From the NCBI GenBank assembly GCA_030550395.1, contig JAUQPL010000007.1, positions 2,283 to 66,282 of the forward strand: a stretch of DNA of 64,000 bases, written 5' to 3'. The stretch is from Bacteroidota bacterium (GTDB taxonomy: Bacteria > Bacteroidota > Ignavibacteria > Kapaibacteriales > HRBIN21). The position numbers were made by a program, and so were the translations under genes. Shown here one piece after another: positions 1-9,700 of the stretch. Within the stretch, counting starts at the first letter, position 1. Each line of letters begins with the position of its first letter. Under the pieces are notes generated by a model. It did not search any database and was not told the DNA's origin. It was given only the letters and a program-made list of their open reading frames with translations.

Positions 1-300
<300 letters not shown>

Positions 301-304
301 GCCG

Positions 305-1423
305 ATGGATTCCAGACAGCTGCGCCAAGCATTGGTTCAGACAGCCACAGAGCGCTTGCAGCAGCTTCGGGAGCAATTACAGCGGCAGCGCCTGGATGCA
401 GTCTATGTGACGTATTTGCCGCATATCCGCTACTTGACAGGATTTTCTGGTACGGCAGCTCAGCTTTTGGTGACTCTCGAGGCGGTGCATTTTTTGACCG
501 ATGACCGCTATGAGGAGCAGGCCCGACAGGAACTGTTCCCCTTACCCGGTTTAGTCCTCCACATTAGCCGGGAGCCAATGGCAACCCTTGCTCAGCAAGG
601 GGCATTGGTAGGGATTGAGCGTGTTGGATTTCAGCCATCTTACCTGAGTTACGCACTGGTTTTGCAGGCGCGGCGGCGATGGCGTCCCTGTCGCTTTGTG
701 CCACTCCGGGATGTGCTCGAAGAGCTCTTTATTGCGAAGGCACCTGTGGAGGTGGAGCTGATAAGCCGTGCGGCGCGGATTGCCTCCCGTGTCTACGAGG
801 CAATCTTAGAGCGCGTCCGGGTAGGGATGACCGAACAAGAGCTGGCGGCAGAGATTTCCTACCTTGCTCGCTATATGGGGTCGGAGGGAGATGCCTTTGA
901 CATTATCGTTGCCAGTGGGGAACGGAGTGCATTGCCCCATGGGCGGGCTTCCTTGCGGCGTCTCCGTGCCAACGAGTTCGTGACGGTAGACTTCGGGTGT
1001 ATTGTCGGGGGCTATGTTTCGGATATGACGCGCACGTTCGTACTCGGGCGAGCCACGGCAGAGCACCGGCGGGTGTATCAGGTAGTGCGGGAGGCGCAGC
1101 AGCGGGCTCTTGAGTCCCTCCATGCAGGTATCCCGGCACGGGAAGCCGATGCTGTGGCACGCCGTGTCATTGAGGCGGCGGGCTTTGGGGCGTATTTTCG
1201 TCATAGTTTAGGACATGGCATTGGGCGCAGCGTCCATGAGCCGCCGGCGCTTTCGCCGCGAGCTCCTCGGCGGCAGCGGTTGCCAGCGGGCGCTGTCGTA
1301 ACGATAGAGCCAGGGATTTATCTGCCCGGATGTTTCGGTGTCCGAATTGAGGATGATGTCCACGTTGCTGCAGATGGGGTATCCCTGCTGACAACGGCTT
1401 CACCGGAGTTGGTCAGCGTCTAA
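305..1423 (+). CDS. M24 family metallopeptidase (Xaa-Pro aminopeptidase type)
   Basis: Creatinase N-domain plus VTVDFGCIVGGYVSDMTRTF, HSLGHGIGRSVHEPP, VVTIEPGIYLPGCFGVRIEDDV; ATG at 305 preferred over 257. Confidence 0.9.
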   Translation: MDSRQLRQALVQTATERLQQLREQLQRQRLDAVYVTYLPHIRYLTGFSGTAAQLLVTLEAVHFLTDDRYEEQARQELFPLPGLVLHISREPMATLAQQGALVGIERVGFQPSYLSYALVLQARRRWRPCRFVPLRDVLEELFIAKAPVEVELISRAARIASRVYEAILERVRVGMTEQELAAEISYLARYMGSEGDAFDIIVASGERSALPHGRASLRRLRANEFVTVDFGCIVGGYVSDMTRTFVLGRATAEHRRVYQVVREAQQRALESLHAGIPAREADAVARRVIEAAGFGAYFRHSLGHGIGRSVHEPPALSPRAPRRQRLPAGAVVTIEPGIYLPGCFGVRIEDDVHVAADGVSLLTTASPELVSV

Positions 1424-1433
1424 TCCCGGTGCC

Positions 1434-2723
1434 ATGGAGGCAGAACGGCAACGCCTGTTGGTTATCGCTTACTATTTCCCGCCCATGGGAACCAGTGGTG
1501 TGCTGCGAGTGACCAAATTTGTCAAGTACCTTCCCGATTACGGCTGGGAGCCGATTGTGCTGACGGCGACCCCCTCAGCGTTTTTTGCTTTTGACCCAAC
1601 GCTGTTAGCGGAGGTAGAGGCACGCGGGATCCGAGTCTATCGTACTCCCGATGACGGGACTCCTCAGTGGATTCGTCGCCGAGCGGCTGCCGATGGTACC
1701 GTGCCTTTGCCGAATCAGCGGCTCCATACGCTTTGGTCTCGTTGGAGCCAATTCCGCTGGATTCCCGACCGCATGATCCGCTGGAAGCAGCAAGCCTTGG
1801 AACTGGGATGGCGTCTGGTGCGGGAATACAAGCCGGCAATCCTTTTCGCTACAGCACCTCCGTTTACGGATCTGCTGGTGGCTGCCTCTTTGGCGGAGCG
1901 TTCGGGACTTCCTTACGTTGTGGATTACCAAGACCCATGGGTTGGTGATCCCGAGCGCTGGTACCCCACTCCCTGGCATCGTCGCCGGCACTATCACTTG
2001 GAGCGATCGGTCCTGACCCATATGGCGGCAGCGACTGTTGTGACGCGTGGACTGAAGGAGAATCTACTGCGCCATTATCCCGATCTCCTCACACACAACG
2101 ATGTCCATATCCTCTGGCATGGCTATGATAGCGAAGACTACGCTGCCGTTGGAGCCGTACAGCCACCATCCGACCGCTTAGTGATTAGTTTCGTTGGGGT
2201 GCTCAAGCATGGGAATCCGCAGACAGTGCTGCAGGCAGTGGTGCGCTTCCTACGCGATCGCCCGATGGCTCGACAGCATCTGGAAATTCGCTGGGTCGGA
2301 ATTGTTCGCCCCGAGCACCACCGGATGGTGGAAGAGTTAGGGCTAAAACCAAATGTTCGCTCCGTTGGGTATGTTCCCCATCGGGAAGCCATTCGCCAGA
2401 TGCTGCAGGCGCATGTTCTGTGGGTGGAGAACCGTCCGATGGGGTCGCCCTTGAAGTTGTTCGAGTACTTCGGGGCACGGCGGACACTGCTTGCCTGTGC
2501 ACCGGCGCATTCGCCCATCCATCCTCTCTTAGAAGCCAGTGGTGCTGCTTATTGGGCAGAACCTGGAGATGTAGAGAGTATGACTCGCCATCTTGCTGAG
2601 CTCTACGAACGATGGAAAGCCGGTGAATTGCCGGTACCTTCAGAGGAGTTTGTTCGTCCTTTTGAGCAGCGGGTTCTTACAGGTGAACTGGCGCGTCTTT
2701 TAGGGCTTCATGCGGCGTTGTGA
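1434..2723 (+). CDS. Glycosyltransferase, GT4-like
   Basis: YYFPPMGTSGVLRVTKFVKYLPDYGWEPIVLT N-terminus and C-terminal SPLKLFEYFGARRTLLAC motif. Confidence 0.8.
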   Translation: MEAERQRLLVIAYYFPPMGTSGVLRVTKFVKYLPDYGWEPIVLTATPSAFFAFDPTLLAEVEARGIRVYRTPDDGTPQWIRRRAAADGTVPLPNQRLHTLWSRWSQFRWIPDRMIRWKQQALELGWRLVREYKPAILFATAPPFTDLLVAASLAERSGLPYVVDYQDPWVGDPERWYPTPWHRRRHYHLERSVLTHMAAATVVTRGLKENLLRHYPDLLTHNDVHILWHGYDSEDYAAVGAVQPPSDRLVISFVGVLKHGNPQTVLQAVVRFLRDRPMARQHLEIRWVGIVRPEHHRMVEELGLKPNVRSVGYVPHREAIRQMLQAHVLWVENRPMGSPLKLFEYFGARRTLLACAPAHSPIHPLLEASGAAYWAEPGDVESMTRHLAELYERWKAGELPVPSEEFVRPFEQRVLTGELARLLGLHAAL

Positions 2724-2809
2724 GCAGGTGTCAGTATTAATGGTGATTCGGCTCAGCGATAGTGGCTGCAAGCGGAATGTAAATTTTCTGTCCATTGGGA
2801 AGGCAGAAG

Positions 2810-3754
2810 ATGCGTGGTGCCGAACTCTGGACAGCTATCACTGAGCTCAAGCATCGGAAGGGCGCTCTCATTTTAGCGCATAACTACCAATTGCCTGAAG
2901 TCCAGCAAATTGCAGATGTTGTAGGAGATTCTCTGGCTTTGGCGCAGGCAGCGGCACGGAGTTCCGCGGAGCTTATTGTCTTTTGTGGAGTTCACTTCAT
3001 GGCGGAAACGGCGGCAATTCTCTGTCCTGAGAAACGAGTTCTCTTACCGGACCTGGAAGCTGGCTGTTCGCTGGCAGAGTCTATTACAGCGGAGCAGCTG
3101 CGGGAGTGGAAGGCGCAGCATCCCAATGCTGTTGTAGTTGCCTATATCAATACTTCGGCGGCGGTAAAGGCAGAGAGTGATTGGATCTGCACTTCCGCTA
3201 ATGCTCGGAAGGTCATCGAGGCGATTCCCTCGGACCAGGAGATTCTGTTTGTGCCGGATATGTTCTTAGGGGCATGGCTGCGAGCACAGACGGGGCGCCC
3301 AATTCGGTTGTGGATGGGTGAATGCCATGTCCATGCTGCTATGCACCCGGAAGATGTCCAAGCTGCGTTAGCGGAGCATCCGGAAGCGGAGTTCCTCATC
3401 CATCCTGAGTGCGGCTGTATGTCGTCAACGCTATATGCCTGCTCGGCGGGCACTATCAATGGGCATAAAGTCACTGTTGCTTCGACGGATGGGATGCTCC
3501 GCTATGTCCGCTCCTCTGCGGCGGAGGAGTTTGTCATTGGTACGGAAGTCGGGCTCCTGTACCGTCTTCAGCAGGAGAACCCGCACAAGCGCTTCTATGC
3601 CCTGAAACCGGATGCCGTCTGTCCATACATGAAGCGTATTACCTTGGACAAGGTTTTGCGGTCGTTGGAGGAGGAAATCTATCGGGTTACGGTGCCGGAA
3701 GAGATTGCGCATCGGGCGCGGAGGGCGCTCCAGCGGATGTTGGCGTTAGGATAG
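2810..3754 (+). CDS. nadA: Quinolinate synthase
   Basis: ILAHNYQLPEVQQIADVVGDSLALAQ, VVAYINTSAAVKAESDWICTSANA, HPECGCMS; TTG at 2795 is an alternative start. Confidence 0.95.
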   Translation: MRGAELWTAITELKHRKGALILAHNYQLPEVQQIADVVGDSLALAQAAARSSAELIVFCGVHFMAETAAILCPEKRVLLPDLEAGCSLAESITAEQLREWKAQHPNAVVVAYINTSAAVKAESDWICTSANARKVIEAIPSDQEILFVPDMFLGAWLRAQTGRPIRLWMGECHVHAAMHPEDVQAALAEHPEAEFLIHPECGCMSSTLYACSAGTINGHKVTVASTDGMLRYVRSSAAEEFVIGTEVGLLYRLQQENPHKRFYALKPDAVCPYMKRITLDKVLRSLEEEIYRVTVPEEIAHRARRALQRMLALG

Positions 3755-3757
3755 GCT

Positions 3758-4426
3758 TTATTGCGTCAGAACCCACACGATGATGTTGGTGCCGAACTTG
3801 AGAGCCTCTTCTCGCTTTTCTGGAGGATCCTTGTGAATTTCCGGATCAGCCCAACCGTCGCTGGGATTGCTTTCGTAGGTGTAGAGCACGCAGAGCCGAC
3901 CTTCGTGGAAGATGCCGAAAGCTTGAGCTGGTTTTCCGTCGTGTTCGTGCGTTTTGGGGGTCCCGTGAGGAAAGTGGAAGTGGCAATGGAAGAGACCGTA
4001 CGAGAAGGGGAGCTCAACGAACTCTTTGTCAGGGAATACTTTACGCATCTCACGGCGGATGGCTGTGTCCAATCCGTAGTCGTCATCGATGTAGAGAAAC
4101 CCACCATTGAGGAGGTATGTTCGGAGCCGGCGGGCTTCCTCGGGGGTAAAGACTACGTTGCCGTGACCGGTGAGGAAGAGCATGGGATATTGGAAGAGGG
4201 CATCGCTAGAGAGGTCAACAGCTTCAAAGACAGGTTCAACGGAGATGGTGGTGTTCTGCTGGACAAAGCGGAGCAGGTTTACTTCTGCGGAGGGGTCGTT
4301 GTACCAGTCTCCACCACCGTTGTATTTAAGGCGGGCAATCTTGAAGGCGCCTTTGGGGGTCTGAGCCACAAGGCTAGGTCCACAGAGAAGGAGAGCGCAG
4401 AGGGCGATTCCAATTCCTTCCCGCAT
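3758..4426 (-). CDS. DUF4159 domain secreted protein
   Basis: Signal peptide, then LKYNGGGDWYNDPSAEVNLLRFVQQNT...FLTGHGNVVFTPEEARRLRTYLLNGGFLYIDDDYG. Confidence 0.8.
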   Translation of the reverse strand: MREGIGIALCALLLCGPSLVAQTPKGAFKIARLKYNGGGDWYNDPSAEVNLLRFVQQNTTISVEPVFEAVDLSSDALFQYPMLFLTGHGNVVFTPEEARRLRTYLLNGGFLYIDDDYGLDTAIRREMRKVFPDKEFVELPFSYGLFHCHFHFPHGTPKTHEHDGKPAQAFGIFHEGRLCVLYTYESNPSDGWADPEIHKDPPEKREEALKFGTNIIVWVLTQ

Positions 4427-4502
4427 TAGAGCATCCGCAGAGTTAGCTATGTGGTAAGCAAAGACGTTGTCCGGCGGTTTTCATGGTGTAGAGTTAGGGG
4501 CC

Positions 4503-4510
4503 TAATTTTG
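4503..4510 (+). promoter_or_regulatory. Candidate -7 promoter element (TAATTTTG) upstream of murF
   Basis: Matches TAnnTTTG of Bacteroidota sigma-A promoters; 27 nt upstream of murF ATG. Confidence 0.55.
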
Positions 4511-4536
4511 CATTGTCTAAAAGCAACGCGCAGCGC

Positions 4537-5979
4537 ATGGAGCCTTGTATTCCTGGCGTGGGGTGGTCTGGCGGGGAGTTGTGGCGACTTTTCCCGGAGG
4601 CAACGGAGGTGGTGGAGCTGGAAGAGCGATTGCAGGGGCTGACGGTGGATTCGCGGTGTCCGGTTGCCGGAGGTATCTTTGTGGCCTTGCAGGGGAAGCG
4701 GGTAGACGCTCATACGAAGTTGCCGGAGGCCTTTGCTGGCGGTGTCCGCCTTGCGATTGTAGACCAAGCCGTGTGGAACCATTTCCCTGTGGATTGGCGA
4801 TCGTACCGCTGTCTTCCCGTTGTCAGCCCCCGGAAAGCTTTGGCGGAGTTAGCGCGAGTGCACCGCCAGCGTTTTCAAATTCCAATCATTGCTGTGGTCG
4901 GTTCGGCTGGGAAGACGACAACCAAAGAGCTCATTGCGGCGGTACTAGCTCAGCGCTTCCGGGTGCTGAAGACGGTGGGGAATGAGAATAACCAGCTTGG
5001 AGTTTCTCTGACGTTGCTCCAACTCCGAGCCGAGCACGAAGTTGCCGTCCTTGAGCTAGGAACGAACTCCTTCGGTGAGATTGCCCGTTTGTGCCAGATA
5101 GTACAGCCGACGCATGGTGTTGTTACGGCAATTGGTGAAGAGCACTTAGAATTCTTGGGAACTCTTGCTGGTGTTGTGCAGGAGGAAACAGCTTTAGTGC
5201 GCTTCCTTCGGCACCGTGGGGGGAAGGTCTTTGTGCCTGCGGAGGAACCTTTACTTCCAGCGGAGGATATAACGTTCGGCTTAACTCCGAGGGCGGATGT
5301 CTGGGCGGCTATCTCCTATGATGAAGCTGGATACCCTATTCTCCAACTCCACTACGGTGGTGAGCTTGTAGAATGCCGCCTCAGGCTTGTTGGGGAAGCG
5401 GCGGCACGGGCAGCGGTGGCGGCTGCGGCTGTTGCCTGGGAAATGGGACTTTCCGCAGAAGAGCTCAGGGAGGGGCTATCTACATACCGTCCATCATTTC
5501 CCCCTGATGGGGCGGCGCGCATGCTCTTGGTCCACCTTCCCAATGGAGTTCGGTTTCTCAATGACACATACAATGCCAATCCTCTGTCCATGCGCTATGC
5601 GTTGGAGACGCTCCGACGCCTGCCGTGTCCGGGGCGGCGATGGGCAGTGTTAGGCGATATGTTGGAGTTGGGAGCAGCGACTTCGGCGGCACACCGGATG
5701 GCTCTTGAGCAGGCTTGTGCAGTAGCCGATTGCGTCTGCCTCTTAGGCGATACCTTCGCAAGCTTTGCTCCAGCGTTTCCCAATGTCCGAGTGTGTAGTT
5801 CCCACAGGGAGGCAGCTGAATACTTATGGCAATGGGTGCAGCCGGGCGACCTAGTGTTGCTGAAGGGGTCAAGGAAGCTACAAATGGAGCGAATTCTTAG
5901 CCTGTATCGGCAGCGGTTGGATGCTAAGGTGGAGCACCATGCTGTACCATTTGGCGGCGTGGATATGGAAGACCTTTGA
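4537..5979 (+). CDS. murF: UDP-N-acetylmuramoyl-tripeptide--D-alanyl-D-alanine ligase
   Basis: VVGSAGKTTTKELIAAVLAQRF, NENNQLGVSLTLLQL, ELGTNSFGEIARL, FLNDTYNANPLSMRYAL; ATG 4537 (ORF extends to TTG 4513). Confidence 0.93.
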   Translation: MEPCIPGVGWSGGELWRLFPEATEVVELEERLQGLTVDSRCPVAGGIFVALQGKRVDAHTKLPEAFAGGVRLAIVDQAVWNHFPVDWRSYRCLPVVSPRKALAELARVHRQRFQIPIIAVVGSAGKTTTKELIAAVLAQRFRVLKTVGNENNQLGVSLTLLQLRAEHEVAVLELGTNSFGEIARLCQIVQPTHGVVTAIGEEHLEFLGTLAGVVQEETALVRFLRHRGGKVFVPAEEPLLPAEDITFGLTPRADVWAAISYDEAGYPILQLHYGGELVECRLRLVGEAAARAAVAAAAVAWEMGLSAEELREGLSTYRPSFPPDGAARMLLVHLPNGVRFLNDTYNANPLSMRYALETLRRLPCPGRRWAVLGDMLELGAATSAAHRMALEQACAVADCVCLLGDTFASFAPAFPNVRVCSSHREAAEYLWQWVQPGDLVLLKGSRKLQMERILSLYRQRLDAKVEHHAVPFGGVDMEDL

Positions 5980-7069
5980 TCCACCGGGGTTTGGAGTGTT
6001 CCAGTATGTAACCTTCCGTGTAGCGGCGGCGGCGATTACGGCACTTGTCCTTTCGTTCGTGTTTGGTCCCCCGATTATTCGCTTCCTCCGACGCCGGCAG
6101 CTCCATGAAAGGGGAAAGCCTGAGCTTCAAGGGGTGGGGAACCATGCCGGCAAACAAGGAACGCCGACGATGGGAGGAATTCTTGTGCTGCTGGCTATCC
6201 TCATTCCAACGCTGCTCTGGGCAAACTTGAGTAATGGGATGGTTATTGCCATTCTTGTGGTGACGGCTTGGTTGGGATGGGTGGGCTTCGTGGATGACTA
6301 TCTCAAAGTTGTCAAGCGTTTGCCCAATGGACTTATTGGGCGTTACAAATTGCTGGGGCAAGTCACTATTGCGCTCGCTTTGGGAGTGGCTATTGTCTGC
6401 TGTCCAGAATGGTTTTCTAGTAGCTACCCGGCAGTGGCAACGCAGACGACAGTGCCCTTTCAGAAGAACGTGAACTTGGACTGGGGGGTGCTCTACATTC
6501 CGATGGTCATCTTTGTGATCACGGCAACCTCTAATGCGGTTAACCTGACAGATGGCTTGGACGGACTGGCAATTGGGACAGTGGGGATAGCGGCGTTGGC
6601 AATGGCTTTAATCTGCTACGTTTCGGGCAATGCTGTCTTTGCCAAGTACCTTAACATCATGCATCTGCGGGGTGCCGATGAGCTGAGCATCTTCTGTGCT
6701 GCGATGGTTGGGGCGGCGATGGGATTCCTCTGGTTCAACACTTACCCGGCACAGGTCTTTATGGGGGACACCGGTTCATTGGCGCTGGGGGGAGCGCTGG
6801 GAGCATTGGCTGTCTTGGTCAAGAAGGAACTGCTGCTTCCTATCCTTGGGGGCGTCTTCGTGCTGGAGGCGCTTTCAGTTATCCTGCAGGTGCTCTACTT
6901 CAAGTATACGAAGCGGCGCTATGGGCAGGGGCGTCGTCTCTTCCAGATGGCACCTTTGCACCATCATTTTGAGCGCTGCGGATGGCACGAAGCACAGGTA
7001 GTTGTCCGTTTCTACATCATCGCCGTGATTTTGGCTATTGTAACGATGACAACTTTCAAGGTACGCTGA
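5939..7069 (+). CDS. mraY: Phospho-N-acetylmuramoyl-pentapeptide transferase
   Basis: GKQGTPTMGGI, FVDDYLKV, SNAVNLTDGLDGLA, FMGDTGSLALGGALG, PLHHHFE; overlaps murF end. Confidence 0.97.
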   Translation: MLYHLAAWIWKTFDPPGFGVFQYVTFRVAAAAITALVLSFVFGPPIIRFLRRRQLHERGKPELQGVGNHAGKQGTPTMGGILVLLAILIPTLLWANLSNGMVIAILVVTAWLGWVGFVDDYLKVVKRLPNGLIGRYKLLGQVTIALALGVAIVCCPEWFSSSYPAVATQTTVPFQKNVNLDWGVLYIPMVIFVITATSNAVNLTDGLDGLAIGTVGIAALAMALICYVSGNAVFAKYLNIMHLRGADELSIFCAAMVGAAMGFLWFNTYPAQVFMGDTGSLALGGALGALAVLVKKELLLPILGGVFVLEALSVILQVLYFKYTKRRYGQGRRLFQMAPLHHHFERCGWHEAQVVVRFYIIAVILAIVTMTTFKVR

Positions 7070-7088
7070 AGAAACCGAGGGGGAGGTC

Positions 7089-8096
7089 ATGAAATGTGCC
7101 CTTCTGACCGGTGGAGGAGATTGCCCGGGGATGAACGCCTTTATTCGGGCGGTGGTGCGAACGGTGCTGAATCTAAGTCCTGAAAGCCAAGTGTGGGGAG
7201 TTGTGGATGGCTGGAGAGGATTGGTGTTCGGACAGTATCGCCTTTTGGGCAAGCGGGATGTCTCCGGTATTGCTGCCTTAGGAGGGACGATTCTGGGAAC
7301 GATGCGGTTCCCAGAGCTGGCAACGAATGTTGAATTCCAAAAGCAAGCTGCTCGGAATCTGGAGGAGGGGGGATTTGACTACCTCTTCGTTATCGGCGGC
7401 AACGGGAGCGTGAAGGCAGCATGGACATTAGAGCAAATCCTGCGCCGTAACAGCTGGCGCACCCGTATCCTGGTAGCCCCTGGTTCGATTGACAATGACG
7501 TTTGCAACAATTACGGTACCTCCATTGGCTTCTACAGTGCACTGGAGCGGAGTTTGGAGATGCTGAGCTGGATTCGGGATACCGCTAGCTCCCATCGTCG
7601 TGTCTATCTTATCCGCTCCATGGGACGGGATTCGGCGTATTTGGCGTTTTATGCTGGTATCATCGGGGGAGCTGAGTATGCCATTCGTCCGCATGAAACG
7701 GTGGATTTTGAACATCTGGCAGAGATTGCAGCGCAGCGCGACCGTGATACGATTATCGTTGTGTCCGAGGCGTACCCGAAGTCGCTGCGGGAAATCCAGG
7801 AGATTCTGGAGGGAATCTTCCGTCGCCGGGGAATTGAGCGAGAAGTTCGTGCTGTGGATATGAGTTACTTCCAGCGGGGGGGAAAAGCCTCTGTTACGGA
7901 TATTCTCCGGGCCAGTTGGTTAGGATACCGGATGGTGTGCGATGCGCTGCGGGGGGCTCCCAGTGGCTTCTATGCGGCATACTATATCGGGCATGTGCAG
8001 GACCCGCTCCCTTTGGAAATTGCCGCTGATGATGCGCGCACGAACCATTTGGACATTCCGCCAGAGGTCATCCGGATGGCGCTGGCGCTGCGATGA
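7089..8096 (+). CDS. PfkA-family 6-phosphofructokinase-like protein, divergent active site
   Basis: GGGDCPGMNAFIRAVVR, GGTILGTMRFPE, IGGNGSVKAA, PGSIDNDV, RDTASSHRR, YFQRGG. Confidence 0.8.
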   Translation: MKCALLTGGGDCPGMNAFIRAVVRTVLNLSPESQVWGVVDGWRGLVFGQYRLLGKRDVSGIAALGGTILGTMRFPELATNVEFQKQAARNLEEGGFDYLFVIGGNGSVKAAWTLEQILRRNSWRTRILVAPGSIDNDVCNNYGTSIGFYSALERSLEMLSWIRDTASSHRRVYLIRSMGRDSAYLAFYAGIIGGAEYAIRPHETVDFEHLAEIAAQRDRDTIIVVSEAYPKSLREIQEILEGIFRRRGIEREVRAVDMSYFQRGGKASVTDILRASWLGYRMVCDALRGAPSGFYAAYYIGHVQDPLPLEIAADDARTNHLDIPPEVIRMALALR

Positions 8097-8911
8097 GGAG
8101 GCTGTGGGTTTACAGCAGTGTTCTTCGTCTCGGGTTAAGCGCTGCTCTGATGTACCGGGCGAATTTTCTCTTCACGGCTGGATTAACTGTGCTCGTTGGT
8201 GTGGCGGTACAGCTTTTCCTCTGGTCGGCTGTCTACGGTTGGGGGCGCCAGCAGACATTTGCTTCCATCCCTTTTGCTCAAATGGCGCTCTACATTGCGT
8301 GTGCGACACTAAGCCTTGGGCTGACGCGCTCTGGACGGGTAGAGCGAATGGTGGCCGAAGAAATCCGGACTGGAGAGCTGGTGCGATATCTCCTCAAGCC
8401 GGTTGGACATGTGCCATATATGCTTTCCATGGCACTGGCAGAGCGAGCAGTTACGTTCCCCGTTGTGCTTGCGCTAGCATTGATTGCTATGTGGATAGCA
8501 CTGCCGGAATTGTCTTTCCAGTTGGCTATTGGCCAACGCCTGGTATGGGCTGTTCCGTTTCTGCTGCTGGGTATGACGCTCAATTTCCTGATGGGACTTG
8601 GGATTTCCTATGCGGCTTTCTGGCTCGATGAGGTGTGGACACTCCACGTGGTCAAGGACATCAGCCTATGGTTTCTTTCAGGGCAGTTAGTCCCCTTGCT
8701 GTTGTTGCCTTCTGGACTGCGGCAGCTATCGGAGTGGCTTCCCTTCCAATACATTGCGTACGTACCAGCGGGGATTCTATCGGGGTTGATTCCGATGGAG
8801 GCGGTCTTCGTGCTTCTGGGCCGGGCACTGCTGTGGTGTGTTCTGCTTTCGTCACTGGTAGCGATGCTGTGGCATGTCGGGCTGCGGCGCTTCGGAGCAT
8901 ACGGAGGCTGA
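8093..8911 (+). CDS. ABC-2 type transporter permease
   Basis: About six hydrophobic segments; family layout YRANFLFTAGLTVLVGVAVQLFLWSAVY...GELVRYLLKPVGHVPYML. Confidence 0.75.
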   Translation: MRRLWVYSSVLRLGLSAALMYRANFLFTAGLTVLVGVAVQLFLWSAVYGWGRQQTFASIPFAQMALYIACATLSLGLTRSGRVERMVAEEIRTGELVRYLLKPVGHVPYMLSMALAERAVTFPVVLALALIAMWIALPELSFQLAIGQRLVWAVPFLLLGMTLNFLMGLGISYAAFWLDEVWTLHVVKDISLWFLSGQLVPLLLLPSGLRQLSEWLPFQYIAYVPAGILSGLIPMEAVFVLLGRALLWCVLLSSLVAMLWHVGLRRFGAYGG

Positions 8912-8914
8912 GAT

Positions 8915-9700
8915 ATGCTCTTTGCGCTCCGACTCTGGTTTCTCTTCTGCGGGCAAGCGCTGAGCCGAGAGATGGAGTACCGTCTCCACTTATGGTTGAG
9001 CTTCCTCATAGACGTGGTTTGGTACGCCGTTCAAGTGGGGCTCTTTGAGGTCATCTACCTGCACACATCGACGGTGGCTGGCTGGACACGGGCGGAGATG
9101 GCTGTCTTTTTGGGAACGCTCTTTGTGGTAGATGCACTGAATATGGCGCTTTTTTCCACCAACTTTTGGCGCATTCCGCAGTATGTGCTCACCGGTGAGC
9201 TGGACTTCTTTCTCCTGAAGCCCGTCTCGCCGTTCTTTTTGGTTTTCCTGCGCTATCCGAATGTGGCCTCTTTTCTGAACTTGGCGGTGGCGTTGACGGT
9301 ATTGGGATATGGTTTGAGTCAAGTTCCGCTGCCATCGGTATGGTCTGCGGCGGTGTATCCGGTCTTTATCGTTAACGGGTTGCTGTGCATGCTCAGCTTT
9401 CAGGCGCTCATCGGAGCAATAGCTATCCGCATCTTTGCGGCGGAGGGGATTCAGCAGACATTCCACATCCTGTACCAGTTCGGTATGAAGCCCGATAGCA
9501 TTTACACGCCTGTGGTGCGGCGGATTCTGCTGTATGTGTTCCCGATGGGGTTGGTCGCATCTGTGCCGGCACAGGTCGTGCTGGGAAAGGCGTCGTGGGA
9601 ACTCATAAGCACAGGGCTCTTCATCCCACCACTGCTTTTGGTGGGTAGTCGGTGGGTCTTCCTTCGGGCGTTGCGCTACTATACGGGGGCCAGTGCCTGA
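8915..9700 (+). CDS. ABC-2 type transporter permease (DUF990-like)
   Basis: YRLHLWLSFLIDVVWYAVQVGLFEVIY, TGELDFFLLKPVSPFFLVFLR; paired with the preceding permease. Confidence 0.75.
   Translation: MLFALRLWFLFCGQALSREMEYRLHLWLSFLIDVVWYAVQVGLFEVIYLHTSTVAGWTRAEMAVFLGTLFVVDALNMALFSTNFWRIPQYVLTGELDFFLLKPVSPFFLVFLRYPNVASFLNLAVALTVLGYGLSQVPLPSVWSAAVYPVFIVNGLLCMLSFQALIGAIAIRIFAAEGIQQTFHILYQFGMKPDSIYTPVVRRILLYVFPMGLVASVPAQVVLGKASWELISTGLFIPPLLLVGSRWVFLRALRYYTGASA

Noticed and set aside
3761-4429. 222-aa plus-strand ORF opposite the DUF4159 gene
   Set aside because: Shadow ORF; the minus strand has a signal peptide and a recognisable family sequence
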